DNA from: JAIRMO01 sp046533115
Lineage (GTDB): Bacteria > Spirochaetota > Spirochaetia > Treponematales > Breznakiellaceae
Reading direction: 5' to 3'
DNA: 64,000 nt
Assembly: GCF_046533115.1 (NCBI RefSeq)
Contig: NZ_JAJQRC010000012.1
Span: 16,341 to 80,340, forward strand
Numbering within the stretch: the stretch's first letter is position 1; each line of letters opens with the position of its first letter. The notes under the pieces were generated by a model. It saw nothing but the letters and a program-made list of their open reading frames with translations. It ran no database searches and was not told where the DNA came from. This document shows positions 51,214 to 59,273 of this stretch, one piece after another. The position numbers were made by a program, and so were the translations under genes.

Positions 51214-51642
51214 ATGAAGACAATATTTGTTAAACCCGCTGAGGTGGAGCGGAAATGGTTTGTAATTGACGCCGAAGGCAAGGTCCTCGGCAGGGTCGCC
51301 GCTCGGATTGCCTCCATAGTCAGGGGGAAAGAAAAGCCCATTTACGCGCCCCATCAGGAAACAGGGGACTATGTGGTGGTGGTTAACGCGGATAAAATCG
51401 CGGTGACCGGCCGTAAAGCCCAGCAGAAGCTCTATTATCACCATTCCGGGTATGTCGGAGGGCTTAAAGCGGTTAATTTCGAGAAACTCATCGGCCGCCA
51501 TCCCTCGGCGCCGCTGGAGTTGGCTATCAAGGGGATGTTGCCTAAGGGGCCCCTGGGCCGGAAACTCTTAAAAAACGTTAAGGTGTATCCCGGACCGGAT
51601 CACCCCCATGCCGCCCAGAATCCTCAGACTATTGAGTTATAA
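51214..51642 (+). CDS. rplM: 50S ribosomal protein L13
   Basis: 142 residues. VEREWFVIDAEGKVLGR-like start (here VERKWFVIDAEGKVLGRVA), then GDYVVVVNADKIAVTGRKAQ and GMLPKGPLGRKLLKNVKVYPG, all diagnostic. It is followed by rpsI after 14 nt, the universal pair. A TTGACA at 51100 with CATTAT 18 nt later may be its promoter. Confidence 0.98.
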   Translation: MKTIFVKPAEVERKWFVIDAEGKVLGRVAARIASIVRGKEKPIYAPHQETGDYVVVVNADKIAVTGRKAQQKLYYHHSGYVGGLKAVNFEKLIGRHPSAPLELAIKGMLPKGPLGRKLLKNVKVYPGPDHPHAAQNPQTIEL

Positions 51643-51656
51643 GCAAGAGGTGAAAT

Positions 51657-52049
51657 GTGATTAAGAACCTTGGTATTGGTACCGGAAGAAGAAAAACCTC
51701 CGTCGCCCGGGTATATGTTCGGGATGGAGCCGGTAAAATTGTGGTGAACGGCCGGGAATTGGCCCAGTATTTCCCCCAGGGGGAGCATGCCATGATGGTC
51801 CGTCAGCCCTTGATGGTTACCGCCAGTGAAAACAAATTCGACATACTGATCAATGTTTTTGGCGGTGGAGCCAACGGACAGGCCGGGGCTTGTCGTCATG
51901 GGTTGGCCCGGGCGCTTTGTCAGGTGGATCAGGGCAATTATACGAGTTTGCGCAGCAACGGCTTTTTGACCCGGGATTCCCGGATGGTGGAACGTAAAAA
52001 ATACGGACAGGCCGGCGCTCGCAGGCGGTTCCAATTCTCCAAGCGGTAA
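51657..52049 (+). CDS. rpsI: 30S ribosomal protein S9
   Basis: 130 residues starting at GTG 51657, with AGAGGTG upstream. GTGRRKTSVARVYVRDGAG and the C-terminal KKYGQAGARRRFQFSKR, which reaches the ribosomal P site, identify S9. Second gene of the L13-S9 operon. Confidence 0.98.
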   Translation: MIKNLGIGTGRRKTSVARVYVRDGAGKIVVNGRELAQYFPQGEHAMMVRQPLMVTASENKFDILINVFGGGANGQAGACRHGLARALCQVDQGNYTSLRSNGFLTRDSRMVERKKYGQAGARRRFQFSKR

Positions 52050-52109
52050 AACAGGCCGGGGCTTGTTTTATTCCCCCACAGGGCTTTTGATGCGGCGGGG
52101 CGGCCATCC

Positions 52110-52742
52110 ATGACGGTGGTATCCTTAAAAGTTGGAACCGCAGTTGAATCAACCCCGTCGGTTTTACGGATTGGATTGTCGGACGGCTCCCTGTTTTCTT
52201 TTAAACTCCCCTATCTTCCCGCTGAATTTCAGGATGAAAGTGTTTTTTCTCCCGGCAGGGATCTGTCCCCCGCCGAGGAGGAGTCCTGCCGTTTTGCCGC
52301 CGCCTGTTACCGGACGGAACGGGCCGCCCTGCGCCTCGTGGCTCGGGCTGAACAGACCTGCCGGGGTATTACCCACAAGCTGGAAATCCGGGGATTTATC
52401 CCTTCCTGTATACAGGCGGTGGTTTCTTACCTGACGGACCTGGAAATTATCAGCGATGAACGGTACGCGGTCCTGTGGCTCCACGCCCGGCTGGCCCGTT
52501 CCGTCGAGGCCCCCCGGAAACTGTTGGCCGGTCTCCGCCGGCGGGGTATAAGTTCCCGGGTCGCCGAGGGGGCCTTAAAACGGGTGCTGGATTTTCAAAC
52601 CGAATCGGCCCTGCTTAGGGGGTATCTCAAAAAAAAGCATGCCCCTGACCTCCAAACGGATAGATTCTTAAAAAAACAGTTAAAATACGAAGGTTTTTCC
52701 CCATCGGTGATCGAAGAGGTATGGGAAGAGGAAGAAATATAA
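52110..52742 (+). CDS. recX: RecX-family regulatory protein
   Basis: 210 residues. An N-terminal beta extension is followed by helical RecX repeats: ITHKLEIRGFIPSCIQAVVSYL, LEIISDERYAVLWLHARLAR, GLRRRGISSRVAEGAL and FLKKQLKYEGFSPSVIEEVW. RecX modulates RecA filaments. It follows rpsI by 60 nt. recA is not in this window. Confidence 0.88.
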   Translation: MTVVSLKVGTAVESTPSVLRIGLSDGSLFSFKLPYLPAEFQDESVFSPGRDLSPAEEESCRFAAACYRTERAALRLVARAEQTCRGITHKLEIRGFIPSCIQAVVSYLTDLEIISDERYAVLWLHARLARSVEAPRKLLAGLRRRGISSRVAEGALKRVLDFQTESALLRGYLKKKHAPDLQTDRFLKKQLKYEGFSPSVIEEVWEEEEI

Positions 52743-52828
52743 AAAAAATCTTGAGTCTTTTCCAAAAATTTATTAGTTTTACAAAAGCCCCGCCACAAGG
52801 ACAGGGAGGGGCATTCCAGGATTTTTTT

Positions 52829-53125
52829 ATGGTTATGCGACATTCCCCGGCTTCTTCCGCGTTTTTTGCCCTGGTCGAAGGACGGGTCCAGGGGGTGGGT
52901 TTCCGGTATTCCGCCTATCATGAGGCCCGGCGGCTTGGTCTTACGGGCTGGGTAAGAAACACCCATGACGGGGATGTGGAGGTGTTTGCCGAGGGTCCCA
53001 AGGAAAAGCTTGACACCTTGCTCCAATGGCTTCGTCAGGGGCCGCCGGGCGCCCGGGTGGATTCGGTCCGTTACGATCTCCGCTCCCCCCTGGGCGCCTA
53101 CCGGGATTTTTCCATTAGATCATGA
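52829..53125 (+). CDS. Acylphosphatase
   Basis: About 98 residues from ATG 52829 (AGGA 7 nt upstream); the frame is open to 52721 but the extra residues are not family-like. It has ALVEGRVQGVGFRYSAYHEA (catalytic Arg) and GWVRNTHDGDVEVFAEG (catalytic Asn). It hydrolyses acyl phosphates. It is encoded just after recX. Confidence 0.93.
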   Translation: MVMRHSPASSAFFALVEGRVQGVGFRYSAYHEARRLGLTGWVRNTHDGDVEVFAEGPKEKLDTLLQWLRQGPPGARVDSVRYDLRSPLGAYRDFSIRS

Positions 53126-53133
53126 TCCGCTCA

Positions 53134-53163
53134 TTGACAGAAATACCCCAATTCAGTTATTAT
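53134..53163 (+). promoter_or_regulatory. Sigma-70 promoter of tRNA-Gly
   Basis: TTGACA and TATTAT are spaced by 18 nt, about 57 nt before the tRNA. Confidence 0.65.
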
Positions 53164-53219
53164 ATCAGCGTTGACTTTGTTCAAAAAACCGAAGGTTTGG
53201 AACAGCCTTAGTTTTCTAT

Positions 53220-53290
53220 GCGGCCGTCATATAACGGTATTATCCAAGCTTCCCAAGCTTGTGACGCGGGTTCGACTCCCGTCGGCCGCT
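53220..53290 (+). tRNA. tRNA-Gly(CCC)
   Basis: 71 nt. The acceptor GCGGCCG pairs with CGGCCGC, discriminator T. Anticodon stem CAAGC/GCTTG with loop TTCCCAA gives CCC (GGG codon). T-arm GCGGG-TTCGACT-CCCGT. CCA is not encoded. An AATTCCTTAT/ATAAGGAATT hairpin at 53299-53320 follows. Confidence 0.95.
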
Positions 53291-53404
53291 TATTGTTAAT
53301 TCCTTATTATATAAGGAATTAGATAAAGGTAAAAAAACTTAATTTTCTAAAAGTATGGCACTGTACGTTTATTGTACGGATATTTTTCGTAGGCGAGGTG
53401 TGCC

Positions 53405-53617
53405 ATGCCGAAGATCACGGGTCCGTTTTGGGTCTGGAAACGTCCAAAAACCAAGAAATTTCAAATTACCCTACCTCCAGCCGGCGATGTGCTGTCATAT
53501 GGTCAACCGGTGTACTTGTCGAGGGAAAGAAGCAATGCCGTTATGAGGCGGAATAGACCGCCCGGGAAATACTTCGCTTATGCCGCCCTGATCATTTTGC
53601 TGACATCGGTAAGATGA
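53405..53617 (+). pseudogene. Possible remnant of a tRNA-targeting integrase (N-terminus)
   Basis: ATG 53405 follows GAGGTG and opens MPKITGPFWVWKRPKTKKFQ, then ITLPPAGDVLSYG. A WKRPKTKKF-like start resembles the N-terminus of treponemal tyrosine recombinases, and the position 115 nt past a tRNA-Gly is where an island integrase would lie. After about 33 residues the frame loses any likeness and no catalytic R..H-R..Y part is present. The call is tentative; it could also be a small unknown gene of 70 residues. Confidence 0.35.
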
Positions 53618-53657
53618 TAGGGCGCATTTTTCCGGCATGGTCCGGGGCTTCACGGAA

Positions 53658-53987
53658 TTATCTTGTGGCTGCGGTGAGAACGCCGGGATTATCAATGGCG
53701 TATTTCAGAACATCGGCCATAATGCCGGTATAGCCGTCCCCCATCGTTTTATAGCTTTCCAGAACATCCGGGGCGATACGGATTGTTACCGACCGCTTCT
53801 TTTTGCGCCGGTTTCGCTCCGCCGCCAGATGAGCGAACTCCTTGAGGGCCTCCGGTGTGGACGGTGGACAATCAGGATCGTATACCTCCGGATGTTTCCG
53901 CGCTTCCCTGACCGCTTTTTTGACCCGCTTGATGACTTCTTTAGGTGGCCTTTGTCCAACCTTTACCGTCGATGTGATAATAGCCAT
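53658..53987 (-). CDS. brnA: BrnA-type antitoxin
   Basis: 109 residues from ATG 53987 (MAIITSTVKVG), with GAGGAG 8 nt upstream inside the toxin gene. The C-terminal part (RKKKRSVTIRIAPDVLESYKTMGDGYTGIMADVLKYA, a long segment read here in two blocks) is the BrnA ribbon-helix-helix: KRSVTIRIAPDVLESYK and GYTGIMADVLKYA. It binds BrnT and represses the shared promoter. It overlaps the toxin by 47 nt. Confidence 0.9.
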   Translation of the reverse strand: MAIITSTVKVGQRPPKEVIKRVKKAVREARKHPEVYDPDCPPSTPEALKEFAHLAAERNRRKKKRSVTIRIAPDVLESYKTMGDGYTGIMADVLKYAIDNPGVLTAATR

Positions 53988-54258
53988 GGTAACTTCTCCT
54001 CTCATGCTTCTCGGCTTCCCGCGCCGTGATTAGGCGTGTTTCTTCCCTGCTTTCTGTGTAGACAACAAACAAAAGACTGCCGACCCTGCCGATTGTCTGC
54101 CATCGTGTTTCGCCGGATGTGTTGCTATCGCTACGGTCGATTCGCTCAATGCGGTCTGGATCGGCGAAGACAAATTGAGCGTCTTCAAAGCCAATTTTGT
54201 GCTTCAGCTTGTTCTCCGCATTCTTGGCTTCGTCCCAGGCAATCCGACATTCTTCCAC
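53941..54258 (-). CDS. brnT: BrnT-type ribonuclease toxin
   Basis: About 105 residues from GTG 54258 (VEECRIAWDEAKNAENKLKH). Family motifs: IAWDEAKNAENKLKHKIGF, FADPDRIERIDRS, RWQTIGRVGSLLFVVYT and LITAREAEKHERR. BrnT is a type II toxin with an RNase fold that cleaves mRNA. A TTG at 54276 lies inside the probable -10, so the GTG is preferred; the predicted transcript start is then at the GTG itself. The pair sits beside tRNA-Gly and an integrase-like remnant. Confidence 0.9.
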   Translation of the reverse strand: MEECRIAWDEAKNAENKLKHKIGFEDAQFVFADPDRIERIDRSDSNTSGETRWQTIGRVGSLLFVVYTESREETRLITAREAEKHERRSYHGYYHIDGKGWTKAT

Positions 54259-54264
54259 GATTAT

Positions 54265-54293
54265 AGTGTATTGCAATATGCCTTACTTGTCAA
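54265..54293 (-). promoter_or_regulatory. Promoter of brnT-brnA
   Basis: On the minus strand, TTGACA and TACACT are 17 nt apart; TACACTATAAT also offers a TATAAT four nt further. Either places the start at or just after the GTG. Confidence 0.6.
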
Positions 54294-54436
54294 GGGGGAA
54301 TTTTATCATAAGGCCAGCGGAGGCCCTGGAGTATGCCGGGGCAGGGCGTTATGCCCTCTCCGCGCGGGGTTCTGGTTCCCCAGAAACGCTCTAGCGGCCT
54401 TGTATACAAATTAAGCGTATAAGAACATTATTTTGC

Positions 54437-55318
54437 TCAGAATATTTCAGCGGCCAAGGGAATTGCTTCCATGGCCCCCATTCGGGAAACCGCATAGGAG
54501 GCGGCTTTACAGGCGATCGCCAGCGCCCGGTCTATGGGCATATTCCGGCTCCGGGCGGCGATAAAGTATCCCGTAAAGGTGTCCCCCGCACCGGTGGTAT
54601 CAACCACCGGCATATCCACGATAGCGCCCTTTTCCCGGATGTCCTTAAAGCCGTAATAGGCCCCGTCCTTTCCGGCGGTAAGGATAATTTCAGCGCCGGG
54701 GAAACGGGTAACCAGGCGGTCCAGCACCTGGGGCAGGGGTGTTTCCGCGCCTTTACCGGCCAGGGCCGCCCCTTCTATTTCATTGACAAAAAGGATATTC
54801 ACCAGGTCCAGGGGCAGGGTTTCTATTTTTTGATCATAGGGTGAGGGGTTAAGGCAAATGGTAAGCCCCCGGTTTTTCGCGGCTTCCATGATTTTTTGGA
54901 CATGGACGATTTCATTCTGTAAAACAATAAGATCCCCCCGGCCGAATTCCTCCAGGGTCCTGAGGATTTCCTCAATGGTTATTTGGGCGTTTCCCCCGGA
55001 AAAAAGCAGGATGGCATTTTGTCTGTTTTTATCCAGTTGGATTAAGGCCTGACCGGTGGCCCCTTCGTAGCGGACCACCCGATCGGTATTGACCCCGTAG
55101 GATTGTAGCAACGAAAGCAAAAATGTCCCATCCTGGCCTATTTTCCCCGCCATGTATACGGGCAATCCCGCCTTTGCCAGGGCCGCGGCCTGGTTCGCCC
55201 CCTTCCCCCCGGCGCTTTTTATCAGGGAACTGCTGCTGATGGTTTCCCCCGGGCTAACGATATGATCAACGGAAAAAATCAAATCGATATTTAATGAGCC
55301 AAAAACCAAAGCTTTCAT
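54437..55318 (-). CDS. Ribokinase-like PfkB-family sugar kinase
   Basis: 293 residues from ATG 55318 (MKALVFGSLNIDLIFSVDHI), with GAGG upstream. PfkB signatures: SAGGKGANQAAALAKAG near residue 35 and the catalytic DTTGAGDTFTGYF near residue 240, where the Asp is the base. NPSPYDQKIETLPLDLVNIL and NEIEGAAL fit ribokinase. It phosphorylates ribose or another sugar or nucleoside. It is a single gene; the upstream BASS transporter has its own terminator. Confidence 0.93.
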   Translation of the reverse strand: MKALVFGSLNIDLIFSVDHIVSPGETISSSSLIKSAGGKGANQAAALAKAGLPVYMAGKIGQDGTFLLSLLQSYGVNTDRVVRYEGATGQALIQLDKNRQNAILLFSGGNAQITIEEILRTLEEFGRGDLIVLQNEIVHVQKIMEAAKNRGLTICLNPSPYDQKIETLPLDLVNILFVNEIEGAALAGKGAETPLPQVLDRLVTRFPGAEIILTAGKDGAYYGFKDIREKGAIVDMPVVDTTGAGDTFTGYFIAARSRNMPIDRALAIACKAASYAVSRMGAMEAIPLAAEIF

Positions 55319-55354
55319 CTTGCGCCTCGAATCATGTACCCCGCCGCCGGTTTC

Positions 55355-55396
55355 AAAACCCGGTTGGAAGAATCGCCGGAAACCCAACCGGGTTTT
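55355..55396 (-). terminator. Terminator after the BASS-family transporter gene
   Basis: AAAACCCGGTTGG and CCAACCGGGTTTT form a 13-bp stem; on the minus strand it ends in TTTT. Confidence 0.65.
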
Positions 55397-55476
55397 CCGG
55401 CGCTCCCTCAACTATAACATACTAAAATAGCCGCGGACAACCGGTAGGCGGTAACATCAAACAATTGATAACGCGG

Positions 55477-56448
55477 TTAAAGATTCTTCTTCTGTTTTCC
55501 GACAAGCATGTTTCCCAATAACGCCGCCAGGATCTGCTGACAGAGCATCCCCAGGATGGCAGGCAAGGCCGCGGCCTCGGGGAAAAATTCTATGGCCAGG
55601 GTCGCCGAAGCGCTGATGTTCCGCAGCCCCGCGGCAAAAAAGAGGGTGGTCCGTTTTGCCGGGCTCAAACGTCCGATAAGACCCGCCAGGTTCGCGCCGA
55701 TAAACCCCAGGGCGGTGAGGATCACACAGCTTATTCCCACCAGCCAGAAAATAGGCTCCTGTAGACGGACCTGGTCCGCTATGGCGGAGGTATTTGCGGC
55801 GACCACCAGGGTAAGACAGAGCTTTGAGATCGGACTCACATAAGGGGATATGATCCGGGGTATTTTTCCCCGGCTTGTTTCGTTTAATAAGACCCCAATA
55901 ATAGTGGGAAACACCACCATAAAAAAAAGGGAAATGGTTATTCCGGTCATATCCAGGATCAGGGATGTTCCCAGGAGCAGGGTTACCGTACCGGGAACTA
56001 TCAGGGGGGCGCACAGGGTATCCAACAGGATAATAGTCAAGGATAGGGCGGGATCGCCCCCATACATGGAAACCCAGATAAACCCGGATACGGCGGTGGG
56101 TATGGAAAAAAGCAAAACATACCCCGAAACAATATCCGGGCTGCCGCTAAATACGAGCCTGGACAAAAGAAATACGACCCCGGGCATAAGCCCATGGGTA
56201 AAAAGGAAAAAAAGCAGCACCGGTTTCGGATCGGTCACCGCCCGCCCCAGGTCCCGGGCCCGTAATTTTATGGCTCCCGATAAGGTCATAACCCCAAAAA
56301 GCCAGGGGACCAGGGGCCGTAACAGGATGAATACCCGGGAAAACAGAATACCCGCCAAAACCCCGCAGGGAATTAAAAGCGGCATTAACCGGTTAAGGAG
56401 TTGATTTACCGCGGAAGCCGATTCCACAAAAGTCTGGTTGCGGGACAT
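55477..56448 (-). CDS. BASS-family (bile acid:Na+ symporter-like) membrane transporter
   Basis: 323 residues from ATG 56448, with about ten hydrophobic segments, LLIPCGVLAGILFSRVFILL first. LFGVMTLSGAIKLRARDL and FLFTHGLMPGVVFLLSRL, then AAGLRNISASATLAIEFFP, match the SBF/BASS fold, in which the crossover helices bind Na+. Substrates of bacterial members range over pantoate, keto acids and bile acids; the sequence does not decide. It is divergent from the SDR gene. Confidence 0.88.
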   Translation of the reverse strand: MSRNQTFVESASAVNQLLNRLMPLLIPCGVLAGILFSRVFILLRPLVPWLFGVMTLSGAIKLRARDLGRAVTDPKPVLLFFLFTHGLMPGVVFLLSRLVFSGSPDIVSGYVLLFSIPTAVSGFIWVSMYGGDPALSLTIILLDTLCAPLIVPGTVTLLLGTSLILDMTGITISLFFMVVFPTIIGVLLNETSRGKIPRIISPYVSPISKLCLTLVVAANTSAIADQVRLQEPIFWLVGISCVILTALGFIGANLAGLIGRLSPAKRTTLFFAAGLRNISASATLAIEFFPEAAALPAILGMLCQQILAALLGNMLVGKQKKNL

Positions 56449-56560
56449 GGGTTTACTATAAAGCAAGCGCAAAAAAATAATAAGACCAATCTGCTTGTTT
56501 CAAAGCCCGGTTGGTCGTATACTCATCGAAAGGGGGTATACTCAATATACGTGGAGTGGT

Positions 56561-57382
56561 ATGAAAGACATTAGAAGCAAAATTATCCTCATCACCGGTG
56601 GGGCTAATGGTATCGGGCGGTTTTTGGCCCGGGAACTTGCGGAACGGGGGGGTCGGGTCGTGGCCTGGGACCTGAATCAAGAAGCCCTCAGGACGCTGGA
56701 AGACGAAGGCCGGGAAAGGGGGCTTTTTATCAAAGGCAGGGTCTGCGATATTACGGACCGGGAGGCGGTTTATGCCGCCGCCAAGGCGCTGACCGCGGAA
56801 TTGGGCCCGGTGGATATCTTGGTGAATAACGCGGGGGTCGTTTCCGGTTCCTCCTTTTTAGAAACCCCCGATGAAAAGCTCATCAAAACCATGGAAGTCA
56901 ATAGTATATCCCATTTTTGGACCTGTAAAGCCTTCCTCCCCTCTATGATAGCCCGGAATAGCGGACATTTGGTGACCATATCTTCCGCCGCGGCCTTTAT
57001 CGGTGTCCGGGGTCTCGCCGATTATTCGGCCAGTAAATTCGCTTCCTTCGGGTTTCACGAATCCCTGCGGATGGAACTCCGCAGTCAAAAAAGCGCGGTT
57101 AAAACCACGGTGGTTTGTCCCTTTTTTATTGACACCGGGTTATTTCAGGGGGTAAAAACCAAATTTCCCTGGTTGTTTCCCATATTAAAGAGCAAATATG
57201 TCGCCCACCGTATTGCCTTGGCCATACTCAAGAACAAAAAACAGCTCCTCTTGCCCTGGTTTATCTACAATACCCATCTTCTCAGACTACTACCCCCGGG
57301 AGGGTTCGATTTTATAGTGAATTTTTTGGGCATCAATCATTCCATGGATAATTTTATCGGAAGGGAGAAGAAAAATGGCTGA
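56561..57382 (+). CDS. Short-chain dehydrogenase/reductase
   Basis: 273 residues from ATG 56561 (MKDIRSKIILITGGANGIGR), with GGAG 5 nt upstream. Cofactor motif TGGANGIG, NNAGVVSGSS, catalytic Ser in ISSAAAF, Tyr155 and Lys159 in YSASK. The C-terminal part with VCPFFIDTGLFQGVKT and a hydrophobic stretch (LLLPWFIYNTHLLRLLPPG) resembles membrane-associated SDR16C/RDH-type enzymes that act on lipophilic alcohols or aldehydes. It overlaps the aldehyde dehydrogenase by 8 nt, so the two act together on an alcohol-aldehyde-acid series. Confidence 0.93.
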   Translation: MKDIRSKIILITGGANGIGRFLARELAERGGRVVAWDLNQEALRTLEDEGRERGLFIKGRVCDITDREAVYAAAKALTAELGPVDILVNNAGVVSGSSFLETPDEKLIKTMEVNSISHFWTCKAFLPSMIARNSGHLVTISSAAAFIGVRGLADYSASKFASFGFHESLRMELRSQKSAVKTTVVCPFFIDTGLFQGVKTKFPWLFPILKSKYVAHRIALAILKNKKQLLLPWFIYNTHLLRLLPPGGFDFIVNFLGINHSMDNFIGREKKNG

Positions 57383-58904
57383 TAGCGGGGAAAAGGTTCC
57401 GGGAGGAAAAGGCCTCCACAATACGGCGCGGGTGGCGGAAAAGATACAGGCCGCCCGGAAGGCGCAAGGCGTATGGGCGGCCCTTCCCTATGGGGAACGG
57501 GTCCGGCGGCTCAAAAAGGCGGCCGGATACTTGGGAGATCATTTTGATGAACTGACGGAGCTGATCCACCGGGAAAACGGTAAAGTAAAAATCGATGCCC
57601 TGGCCGCGGAGGTACTCCCCGCGGTGATGGCCCTTTCCTATTATATCAAACAGGGGAAAAAATTTCTGGCCCCCCGGACCCTGGGGGGAGGGAACCTCCT
57701 CATGTTCAACAAACGGAGCCGGATGATCTATAAGCCCTACGGAGTGGTGGGGATCATCTCTCCCTGGAATTACCCCTTTGCCATCCCCTTTTCCGAGGTG
57801 GTCATGGCCCTGCTCGCGGGAAATGCGGTGATCCTCAAGGTCGCTTCGGATACCCCGGGGGTCGGCCGGGCGCTGGAGGCGGTGTTTGGCGCCGCGGCTT
57901 TACCGGATGACCTCTTTTCGCATATAGAAATGCCCGGGAAAGAGGCCGGCCCGGCTTTTATCTCAGGGGGGGTGGACAAACTCTTTTTTACCGGCTCTAC
58001 GGCGGTGGGCCGGGAGCTTCTGGCCCTGGCCGCCCCCCGGCTGCTTCCCCTGGTACTGGAATTGGGCGGCGCCGACGCCGCCATAATCTGTGACGATGCG
58101 GATCTGGACCGGGCCGCCGCGGGTATTCTCTGGTCCGGTTATTCCAATGCGGGCCAGTCCTGCGGGGGAGCCCAGCGGATCCTGGTCCACCGGACGGTTT
58201 ATGAGGCTTTTTTGAAAAAACTCTGCGGCCTGGTGCAAAACCTTAGGGTAGGGGAGGAGGGCGATATGGGGCCCATGACCACCCTCAGGCAGAAGCAGGC
58301 GGTACAAAAGCAGGTTGAAGCCTGTATCGCCGCCGGCGCCCGGATAGCGGCCCAAAGCCCCGGGGGCAGCTTCCAGGACGAAAGCCTCTTTGCCCCGGCC
58401 CTGGTACTTACCGGGGTAAATGAAACCATGCCGGTTATGGCGGAGGAGATCTTCGGTCCTGTCGCCGCGGTGGTGCCCGTGGAGGACGATGACGAGGCCC
58501 TGCGGATAGCCAACAAGTCATCCTACGGGCTTACCGGTTCGGTCTGGTCCCGCAATCATCGCCGGGCAAAAAAGCTGGCCGCCGGGATCAACGCCGGGGC
58601 GGTGATGATCAACGATCACCTCATGTCCCACGGCCTGGCGGAAACCCCCTGGGGGGGCTTTGGCGATTCCGGCCTGGGCAAAACCCACGGCGAAGCGGGG
58701 TTTCGGGAGATGTTGAAAGCCCAGGTGGTGGTGGACGAACTGCTCCCCGGAATAAAACGGAATCTCTGGTGGCAGCCCTATTCGGAACAGACCTATCAGG
58801 GGATCCGGGCCATTACGGAGTTATTGGCGGGCACCACCCTGGGCAGGCGGATCAAAGCCCTTCCCCGGGTTATGAAGATCGTTTTCCGTTACTGGGAAAA
58901 ATGA
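57375..58904 (+). CDS. Aldehyde dehydrogenase
   Basis: 509 residues. PYGVVGIISPWNYPFAIPFSE, general base Glu229 in LELGGADAA and nucleophile Cys263 in AGQSCGGAQR; EEIFGPVAAVVPVED and a C-terminal extension (PGIKRNLWWQPYSEQTYQG onward) longer than in typical ALDH, as in enzymes for lipid aldehydes. It is coupled to the SDR gene. Its last 84 nt overlap the end of the convergent DRTGG gene. Confidence 0.94.
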   Translation: MADSGEKVPGGKGLHNTARVAEKIQAARKAQGVWAALPYGERVRRLKKAAGYLGDHFDELTELIHRENGKVKIDALAAEVLPAVMALSYYIKQGKKFLAPRTLGGGNLLMFNKRSRMIYKPYGVVGIISPWNYPFAIPFSEVVMALLAGNAVILKVASDTPGVGRALEAVFGAAALPDDLFSHIEMPGKEAGPAFISGGVDKLFFTGSTAVGRELLALAAPRLLPLVLELGGADAAIICDDADLDRAAAGILWSGYSNAGQSCGGAQRILVHRTVYEAFLKKLCGLVQNLRVGEEGDMGPMTTLRQKQAVQKQVEACIAAGARIAAQSPGGSFQDESLFAPALVLTGVNETMPVMAEEIFGPVAAVVPVEDDDEALRIANKSSYGLTGSVWSRNHRRAKKLAAGINAGAVMINDHLMSHGLAETPWGGFGDSGLGKTHGEAGFREMLKAQVVVDELLPGIKRNLWWQPYSEQTYQGIRAITELLAGTTLGRRIKALPRVMKIVFRYWEK

Positions 58905-59243
58905 GGGGCCGGCCCGGTATAGAAGCTCGTAAAGCTCCCCGGAGAGGGTAAACTGGTTCTTTCCGGTTCGCAGCAGGGCGATTTGGTGATCCCGCGCCGC
59001 ATCCTCCATATCCCGGGGAATAGGCCGGGAATTACAGATAATAATAACCGGGATATGTTTAAGGACCGCCACGGCCACGGTGTTCTTATGGGCCTGGATC
59101 GTTAAAAGGGCGTCCCCTTCCGCCGCATGGGCCAGCACGTCCGAAAGCAGATCCGACGTATAGGCCCCCCGGAGCGTTACATCTTCAAAATCGTCCTGAA
59201 TAATTTCGGCCCCGATGATCGCCGCAGTCTCCCGAATCGTCAT
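58821..59243 (-). CDS. DRTGG-domain protein
   Basis: 140 residues. MTIRETAAIIGAEIIQDDFE and GAYTSDLLSDVLAHAAEGDALLTIQ follow the DRTGG pattern, a nucleotide- or sensor-like domain found alone beside hydrogenase and metabolic genes. AVLKHIPVIIICNSRPIP continues it. Function unknown. It starts 30 nt after the acyl-CoA synthetase gene ends, same strand, so the two plus the XRE-cupin gene form an operon. Its C-terminal tail overlaps the aldehyde dehydrogenase 3-prime end. Confidence 0.82.
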   Translation of the reverse strand: MTIRETAAIIGAEIIQDDFEDVTLRGAYTSDLLSDVLAHAAEGDALLTIQAHKNTVAVAVLKHIPVIIICNSRPIPRDMEDAARDHQIALLRTGKNQFTLSGELYELLYRAGPSFFPVTENDLHNPGKGFDPPAQGGARQ

Positions 59244-59273
59244 CGCTTCCCTTTAGCCGTACCGGCCCCGCGG

